DNA of 35,975 bases from a virus: IMG/VR virus record IMGVR_UViG_3300036832_000373, positions 1 through 35,975 of that record; one strand, given 5' to 3'. The position numbers were made by a program, and so were the translations under genes. Position 1 is the stretch's first letter, and the number at the start of each line of letters is the position of its first letter. The notes beneath the pieces were generated by a model. It did not search any database, had not been told where the DNA came from, and worked only from the letters and a program-made list of their open reading frames with translations. Positions 31,766 through 35,975 of the stretch are shown here, piece by piece.

Positions 31766-32230
31766 ATGTCGCGGGCGGTGCTGGTGCTGCCGGTCAAGCC
31801 GGTCGATTACTCGGAAGAGGTGGCGGCGGCGATCTGCGAGGCTATCGCCACGACGCCAAGGGGGTTGGATTACCTGTGCGCGGCGTATGACGGATTCCCC
31901 AATCGGCGGACCGTGACGGATTGGCTGAATGTGCATCCGGAGTTCCGCCAGCAATACGAAATCGCCAAGGACCGGCAGGCGGATTTGCTGGCTTACGAAT
32001 GCCTCGAAATCTCGGACGATTGTTCGCGGGACACGAAAACGGTCAAGCGCAACGACGGGCAGGAAATCGAGGTGTTGGACCGTGAGTGGGTGGAGTCGAA
32101 AAAGCTGCGGGTCCAGACCCGGCAATGGATGGCGGGCAAGCTGGCGCCGAAGAAATACGGACCAAAGCTTGGCGTAAGCGCGGCGTTTGGCATGATTTCC
32201 CATGAGGACGCGCTCGATCAACTGACTTAG
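31766..32230 (+). CDS. terS: Terminase small subunit
   Basis: A 154-residue protein that recognises the phage packaging site and loads the large subunit. The N-terminal HTH region (EEVAAAICEAIATTPRGLDY, then FPNRRTVTDWLNVHPEFRQQ) and the helical middle (YEIAKDRQADLLAYECLEIS) are typical, as is WMAGKLAPKKYGPKLGV. It is followed by large terminase 8 bases later. Ribosome site weak. Confidence 0.85.
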   Translation: MSRAVLVLPVKPVDYSEEVAAAICEAIATTPRGLDYLCAAYDGFPNRRTVTDWLNVHPEFRQQYEIAKDRQADLLAYECLEISDDCSRDTKTVKRNDGQEIEVLDREWVESKKLRVQTRQWMAGKLAPKKYGPKLGVSAAFGMISHEDALDQLT

Positions 32231-32238
32231 GCGCCGCC

Positions 32239-33813
32239 GTGTCCGTCGTCCTGCTGACCGAGGAACAACAACAACGAAAGCAACGGCTCAAGGATGAGTT
32301 GCCGCACTATGCGGCCGAATGCCTGCGGATACGGACTAAGGCGGGCGACCTGGCGGCGCTGCAATTCAACGGCGTTCAGGATTACGTCCACGCGCGGTTA
32401 GAGGCGCAACGGCGGGAAACCGGTAAGGTTCGCGCGTTGGTGCTGAAGGCGCGGCAAGAGGGGCTGTCCACCTATATCGGCGCCCGGTTCTATCATCGGG
32501 CGACGTTCTACAAAGGCGTTCACGTTTACATCCTGACGCATGAACAAGATGCGACGGCGACGCTGTTCGCGATGGTCGAGCGGTTCCATCGGCATTTGCC
32601 GCCGGACGTGCGGCCGACAACCGGCGCCAGCAATGCCAAGGAACTGTATTTCCCTCGGTTGGATAGCGGGTATTCGGTCGGGACGGCGGGATCGAAGGCG
32701 GTCGGCCGGTCGAAAACGGTGCAGCTTTTCCACGGTTCGGAGGTGGCTCACTGGCCGAACGCGAAAGAGCATATGGCCGGGGTTCTCCAGACGGTCCCCG
32801 ATCTGCCGGGAACGGAAATCGTGTTCGAGTCGACGGCGGCGGGGATCGGCGGCGAATTTCATGAACGATGGCAACAGGCGGAGGCGGGCGACGGCGACTA
32901 TCAGGCGATCTTTGTGCCGTGGTTCTGGTCGCTGGATTATCAGCGCCCGGCGCCGCTCGGCTGGGAACTGAACGATGAGGAGGAGGAATACGGGCGGCTG
33001 TACGGGCTGACCATTCCGCAACTCGTATGGCGCCGGGCCAAGCTGGCGGAACTGAAGGACCCGAACCTGTTCCGGCAAGAGTATCCGGCGACGGCGGCGG
33101 AAGCGTTCCAGGCCACGGGGCATGACGCATTCATCGCGTCGTCGTTGGTCGTCCAGGCGCGCAAGCGGACTTGTGAAGGGGTCGGGTCGCTGATCGTCGG
33201 GGTCGATCCGGCGCGGTATGGGGATGACTCGTTTGCGGTGGCGTGGCGCCGGGGGCGCAAGTTGGAAAGGATCGAACGGCGATACAAGCTCGATACGGTC
33301 CAGGGGGCCAATTGGGTGCGGTCGATTGTCGAACAGGATCACCCGGCAAAGGTGTTCCTCGATGTCGGCGGGCAGGGCGCCGGGGTGGTCGATCTGCTGC
33401 ATGATTGGGGCGAGCCGTGGTCGAAAATCTGCGAGGGGGTCAACTTTGGCGGGGCGCCGTATCAGCCGATGCGGACGGGGGCGCATGGGGAGATTCAACC
33501 CGGACCCCGCAACCGGCGCGCGGAAATGTGGATGGCGTCGAAAGAGTGGCTAGAGGACGAGGGCGGCGCGGACATTCCGGACGATGACGCCTTACATGCG
33601 GATGCGGTGTGCCCTGGTTACAAGTACGACGCGCGGCAATTTGTAGTGTTGGAGTCGAAAGACGATATCCGCAAGCGCGGGATGCGGAGTCCGGACGGCT
33701 GGGATGCGGTGGCGCTGACGTTCGCGGCGCCGGTCGCTACAAAAGTCGAGAGCGGCGACCGTTACCGGCGCCGCTCTCTGTCGAACCTGCTAGAGGATAT
33801 CTGGGGCCGTTAA
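32239..33813 (+). CDS. terL: Terminase large subunit (ATPase and nuclease)
   Basis: A 524-residue motor that cuts concatemeric DNA and pumps it into the capsid through the portal. The ATPase P-loop is the non-classical form KARQEGLST (Lys70, Gln73, Gly75, Ser77). A Glu-containing segment (FHGSEVAHW) follows where Walker B is expected. The RNase H-like nuclease shows VGVDPARYGDD (Asp323), FLDVGGQG (Asp375) and GWDAVALTFA (Asp489). Length is usual. Start is GTG 32239. It ends in a 4-base convergent overlap with a leftward gene. Confidence 0.92.
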   Translation: MSVVLLTEEQQQRKQRLKDELPHYAAECLRIRTKAGDLAALQFNGVQDYVHARLEAQRRETGKVRALVLKARQEGLSTYIGARFYHRATFYKGVHVYILTHEQDATATLFAMVERFHRHLPPDVRPTTGASNAKELYFPRLDSGYSVGTAGSKAVGRSKTVQLFHGSEVAHWPNAKEHMAGVLQTVPDLPGTEIVFESTAAGIGGEFHERWQQAEAGDGDYQAIFVPWFWSLDYQRPAPLGWELNDEEEEYGRLYGLTIPQLVWRRAKLAELKDPNLFRQEYPATAAEAFQATGHDAFIASSLVVQARKRTCEGVGSLIVGVDPARYGDDSFAVAWRRGRKLERIERRYKLDTVQGANWVRSIVEQDHPAKVFLDVGGQGAGVVDLLHDWGEPWSKICEGVNFGGAPYQPMRTGAHGEIQPGPRNRRAEMWMASKEWLEDEGGADIPDDDALHADAVCPGYKYDARQFVVLESKDDIRKRGMRSPDGWDAVALTFAAPVATKVESGDRYRRRSLSNLLEDIWGR

Positions 33814-34112
33814 CGGCGCCGCCTGTTCCGGCTCGGCGATTTCCAGGGCGCCACGGGCTTGAGTTTCGGCGCGGGCTCTAGGGCAAGGGCGGGCGGCGCA
33901 AGGGCCTCAGGCGGGCTCGCCTGGGGCGCGGCGGCCCGTTCCAGTAAGAGAGTCGCGGCGACCTGAACGGGTCCAGGGACGGCGAGGGCGCCGGTTTCCC
34001 ATTCGCGGACATAGCGGCCGGGGTCGCGGCCGGGAAGCAAGAGGCGACGGCCAAGCGCGGCGGCGGTCATGCCAAGCTTACGGCGGATGGATTCCAGTTC
34101 GGCGCCGGTCAT
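33810..34112 (-). CDS. XRE-like HTH protein
   Basis: A 100-residue protein from ATG 34112 with AAGGA upstream. It carries an XRE-type HTH (ELESIRRKLGMTAAALGRRL, then YVREWETGALAVPGPVQ) and a Pro/Ala-rich, basic tail. It resembles the antitoxin/regulator class of small HTH proteins; no toxin is recognisable nearby. Last gene of the leftward right-end cluster, joined to the next by ATGA. Confidence 0.65.
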   Translation of the reverse strand: MTGAELESIRRKLGMTAAALGRRLLLPGRDPGRYVREWETGALAVPGPVQVAATLLLERAAAPQASPPEALAPPALALEPAPKLKPVAPWKSPSRNRRRR

Positions 34113-34393
34113 TGTTGGCGGTCCTTCCGGATGGGGTAGGCGTTGGCGAGTCTGTCGAGTAAGTCGGCGGCGCCGCCAAACAAGCCAAGGCCGATGGCGG
34201 GGGCGAGGATGACGCCAAGGCCTTGAAGCGCGTTGAGGTGGGTGTGTGGAATCTCGATGTAGGTCAGGGCGGACCCTATGCCGAAAAGGACGGCTAGGGC
34301 GGTCAAGAATGCGATCAGGACGAGAACCCATTCCCAAAAGCGGACGGCGAGGAAGCCAAGGAAGAGTCCGGCGGCGATTTCGAGGATCAGCAC
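34109..34393 (-). CDS. Membrane protein with about three helices
   Basis: A 94-residue protein from GTG 34393. Hydrophobic stretches at ~2-18, ~22-46 (WVLVLIAFLTALAVLFGIGS) and ~57-77 (LGVILAPAIGLGLFGGAADL), with a basic end. Three helices fit a class I holin, but it lies away from any lysin and in a leftward, probably early cluster, so this is only one option. Confidence 0.55.
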   Translation of the reverse strand: MLILEIAAGLFLGFLAVRFWEWVLVLIAFLTALAVLFGIGSALTYIEIPHTHLNALQGLGVILAPAIGLGLFGGAADLLDRLANAYPIRKDRQQ

Positions 34394-34395
34394 GG

Positions 34396-34674
34396 CTAGG
34401 ACCCTTTCGGGGCGACGGCTTCAACGTCGCTGTAGGTGTTGAGGGCCGCGACAACAGCGCGGGCGAAGGACTCCTGATCGGAGTCGGTGGTGCGCCATGC
34501 TTCGCCGCGCTTGGGGCGGGCGCGCATCGGGATCGTGAGGACGGGCGCCGGGTCGCCTTCGTCGTCGTGGCCCATGATAATCATGGCGCCGTCCGTCATG
34601 CGGTGCGGCTGGACTCCACGGTCGCGGGTTGGTGTAACGGCGATGGTGTACGGGCCTTTGTAGTTCGGGTGCAT
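34396..34674 (-). CDS. Small hypothetical protein, right-end cluster
   Basis: A 92-residue protein 3 bases from the gene before and 2 from the next. It looks like a beta-rich fold (GPYTIAVTPTRDRGVQPHRM, AMIIMGHDDEGDPAPVLTIP) with a helical end. Ribosome site AGGAG. No family recognised. Confidence 0.5.
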   Translation of the reverse strand: MHPNYKGPYTIAVTPTRDRGVQPHRMTDGAMIIMGHDDEGDPAPVLTIPMRARPKRGEAWRTTDSDQESFARAVVAALNTYSDVEAVAPKGS

Positions 34675-34677
34675 TAG

Positions 34678-34860
34678 TTAGGACTCCTGGCGGCTGGCGT
34701 GACGGTGGGCGGCGGCTGCGGCCTGGGGCTCGGTGCGCCAAGCTTCGCTGTCATAGTCGCCGCGCGGGGTGGTGAACCGCCAGCGGTTCCCGTGGGCGTC
34801 GGGCTCGGAGTCGCGCCAAACGATATAACTGGGCGGCAGTTGGTTGGGCTTGTCGGGCAT
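34678..34860 (-). CDS. Small hypothetical protein with repeated leader
   Basis: A 60-residue protein (SYIVWRDSEPDAHGNRWRFT) with a short beta pattern and a basic end. It is preceded by AGGAG in the conserved block CCAGATCAGGA and a hairpin leader (34886-34935), both repeated elsewhere in this cluster. Function unknown. Confidence 0.55.
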   Translation of the reverse strand: MPDKPNQLPPSYIVWRDSEPDAHGNRWRFTTPRGDYDSEAWRTEPQAAAAAHRHASRQES

Positions 34861-34885
34861 GGCGTGCGGTCTCCTGATCTGGCGG

Positions 34886-34935
34886 TTCCTACGCCTTTAG
34901 GCCCGCCAGCGCTTTCGCGTTCGGGCCTTCGGGCG
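34886..34935 (-). promoter_or_regulatory. Repeated hairpin leader, copy 1
   Basis: Between leftward genes. GGCCCG (34900-34905) pairs with CGGGCC (34922-34927), enclosing GCG (34909-34911)/CGC (34916-34918) with a 4-base loop. About 20 of 21 bases at 34887-34908 match copy 2 at 35628-35649, and the inner stem is swapped there in a way that keeps pairing. The block CCAGATCAGGA (34872-34882, reverse strand) lies next to it. Confidence 0.6.
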
Positions 34936-34957
34936 CTAGGGCGCGATGTGCTGGCGG

Positions 34958-35341
34958 CTAGAACTCGAATTCCGAAAAATCCGGTTCGCGGAAGCTATTC
35001 AGCCATTCGGGTTCGTCGGGCATGGTGAGGTCCGGCGCGTCCAGGGCTTTGCCCATGGAGTCGGCGATTTCGCGCAGGCGGTCTTTCCATTCGGAATAGG
35101 CTTGGCCGCGCTCGCCTTCCTGCCATTTCTCGGATTTTTCGTCGTAGTAGGACTCGGCCTCGTTGGCGGCGTCTTCCATGATCGCGCAGGCTTCGTTTTG
35201 GATTTCGGCGAATTTCTCCATCAAGCGGGTGGTGTCGGCCTCAAAGATTTCGGCGAGGTTCGATAGCTCGGTGAACACGTCGGCGGCGGCGTCGCCAAAG
35301 TCCGCGAGCTTATCGAGGTCGGTGCGGCTGATCTTCAGCAT
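34958..35341 (-). CDS. Acidic coiled-coil protein
   Basis: A 127-residue, mostly helical protein, strongly acidic (LAEIFEADTTRLMEKFAEIQ, EDAANEAESYYDEKSEKWQE), ending in aromatic-acidic EFEF. AAGGA upstream. Acidic coiled-coil proteins of early phage genes often inhibit host enzymes or mimic DNA, but no such family is recognised here. Confidence 0.5.
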   Translation of the reverse strand: MLKISRTDLDKLADFGDAAADVFTELSNLAEIFEADTTRLMEKFAEIQNEACAIMEDAANEAESYYDEKSEKWQEGERGQAYSEWKDRLREIADSMGKALDAPDLTMPDEPEWLNSFREPDFSEFEF

Positions 35342-35345
35342 TGGC

Positions 35346-35591
35346 TTAGGCTTCCTTGGCGGTGTTGCGGGTCATCAGTTCCAGGGCGCGGGCGCGCAGG
35401 CCGTAGGGATCGGGGCGCCCGGCGAGGCCTAGAACGGTCATGGCGAAATCAATCGCGGCCTCGGCTTCGTTGTTGTTCGGGCCGAAGGGTTCGGAGGCGC
35501 CGGTATCGGCGCGGGTCATGGCGACCTGTTGCAACACAGTGAGGGTGTGCAGCGATTTCGCCACGGGCGTTGAGGCGGTGGGAAGGGCCAT
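35346..35591 (-). CDS. Small hypothetical protein with repeated leader
   Basis: An 81-residue protein (STPVAKSLHTLTVLQQVAMT), helical and uncharged to mildly acidic. AGGA in the conserved block CCAGATCAGGA (35603-35613, reverse strand) precedes ATG 35591. Four bases before the acidic coiled-coil gene. Function unknown. Confidence 0.5.
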   Translation of the reverse strand: MALPTASTPVAKSLHTLTVLQQVAMTRADTGASEPFGPNNNEAEAAIDFAMTVLGLAGRPDPYGLRARALELMTRNTAKEA

Positions 35592-35627
35592 AGGGGTTCG
35601 ATTCCTGATCTGGGGCGCGGGGTGCGC

Positions 35628-35678
35628 TCCTACGCCTTCAGGCCCGCCACGCTGTCGCGCTCGGGCCTTGGGCGGGTT
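35628..35678 (-). promoter_or_regulatory. Repeated hairpin leader, copy 2
   Basis: GGCCCG (35641-35646) pairs with CGGGCC (35662-35667), enclosing CGC (35650-35652)/GCG (35657-35659). It is the same element as copy 1 with the inner stem sequence inverted but pairing kept. It precedes the gene starting at 35591 and follows the stop of the gene at 35698. Confidence 0.6.
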
Positions 35679-35697
35679 CTCCGCGAGGGTAGGGCGG

Positions 35698-35928
35698 TTA
35701 GCGAGCGAAAGCCCAAGCTAAGGCCTCTTCCTTGGTGCGCTGCGGGCAAGCGCTGCGGATGCTCCGGCCGCACACTTCAAAGCGGGCGTCGCGCAGGGTG
35801 TCGGCTTCGACCTGTTCGCGCCACACGGTGTAAAAATCCCAAAGGTCGTTCGGGTCGGCGAAGGTGGCGAGGGCGCGGGTCCTGCCGGTCCAGCTACAGA
35901 GGACAAGAGCATAAGGGAGGTTGAACAT
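35698..35928 (-). CDS. Small hypothetical protein, first of right-end cluster
   Basis: A 76-residue protein (WTGRTRALATFADPNDLWDF, then YTVWREQVEADTLRDARFEV) of mixed alpha/beta look with three Cys. CCAGATCAGGA (35939-35949, reverse strand) precedes ATG 35928. The window ends 47 bases upstream, so a third hairpin leader may lie outside. Function unknown. Confidence 0.5.
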   Translation of the reverse strand: MFNLPYALVLCSWTGRTRALATFADPNDLWDFYTVWREQVEADTLRDARFEVCGRSIRSACPQRTKEEALAWAFAR

Positions 35929-35975
35929 TCGGGGAGTGTCCTGATCTGGGTTTGAGGTTACAGGATGCGCGGGAG

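Noticed and set aside
35580-35615. GGGTTCGATTCC resembling a tRNA T-arm (possible attachment site)
   Set aside because: The 5-bp arm does not close, no acceptor stem or CCA follows, and the bases are the start region of a leftward gene.
1-35975. CRISPR array, tRNA or rRNA genes, insertion sequence
   Set aside because: No repeat-spacer pattern, no cloverleaf, and no transposase or terminal inverted repeats were found on reading both strands.

Overview
The window reads as most of the genome of a temperate, podovirus-like tailed phage that infects an alphaproteobacterium. The sequence is GC-rich and tightly packed, with many ATGA, TGATG and GTGA overlaps. The strongest host clue is a GcrA-like protein (31.1 kb), because GcrA is a cell-cycle regulator known from Alphaproteobacteria. 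The portal gene is cut by the left edge. Large terminase lies near the right edge, so the window looks like a circularly permuted phage genome opened inside the portal gene. The integrase sits in the interior with phage genes on both sides, which suits the unintegrated form better than a prophage with chromosomal flanks.

Left to right: (1) 0-17.5 kb, + strand, virion genes: portal, a small coiled coil, scaffold-like protein, a family-16 glycoside hydrolase (GH16), a two-helix membrane peptide, a small Cys protein, a terminator, a structured leader, the N4-gp56/DUF4043-type major capsid protein, a small head protein, head-tail adaptor, three small proteins, a self-processing tail fibre with an S74 chaperone domain, a hub-like protein, and a run of internal or ejection proteins ending in a 944-residue one. 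(2) 17.6-19.1 kb, + strand: P4-type tyrosine integrase. (3) 19.1-24.4 kb, - strand: lysogeny and regulation block with two excisionase-like proteins, a membrane protein, a protein with three tandem HTH-like modules, an XRE-type repressor candidate, a Cys-rich protein, a C5 cytosine methyltransferase and two related small proteins. (4) 24.65-30 kb, + strand: Cro-like protein, RuvC-like resolvase, small early proteins, an SSB-like protein, a primase-polymerase/helicase, and an iteron cluster that may be the replication origin. (5) 30.2-33.8 kb, + strand: two proteins of unknown function, the GcrA-like regulator, small and large terminase. (6) 33.8-35.9 kb, - strand: seven small genes, some preceded by a repeated hairpin leader.

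How it may work: the divergent region at 24.4-24.65 kb is the likely lysis/lysogeny switch, with a repressor candidate to its left and a Cro-like protein to its right. The same set of 10-bp direct repeats plus a TGCATATTG box lies about 80 bp before both the integrase and the Cro-like gene, which suggests the two are co-regulated. No peptidoglycan-degrading endolysin is recognisable, so the lysis mechanism is open. The less ordinary items are the GH16 enzyme inside the head operon, the structured capsid-gene leader, the three-module HTH protein, the phage GcrA, the shared repeat arrays, the iteron cluster and the repeated hairpin leaders at the right end. All calls come from reading the sequence; no database search was run.
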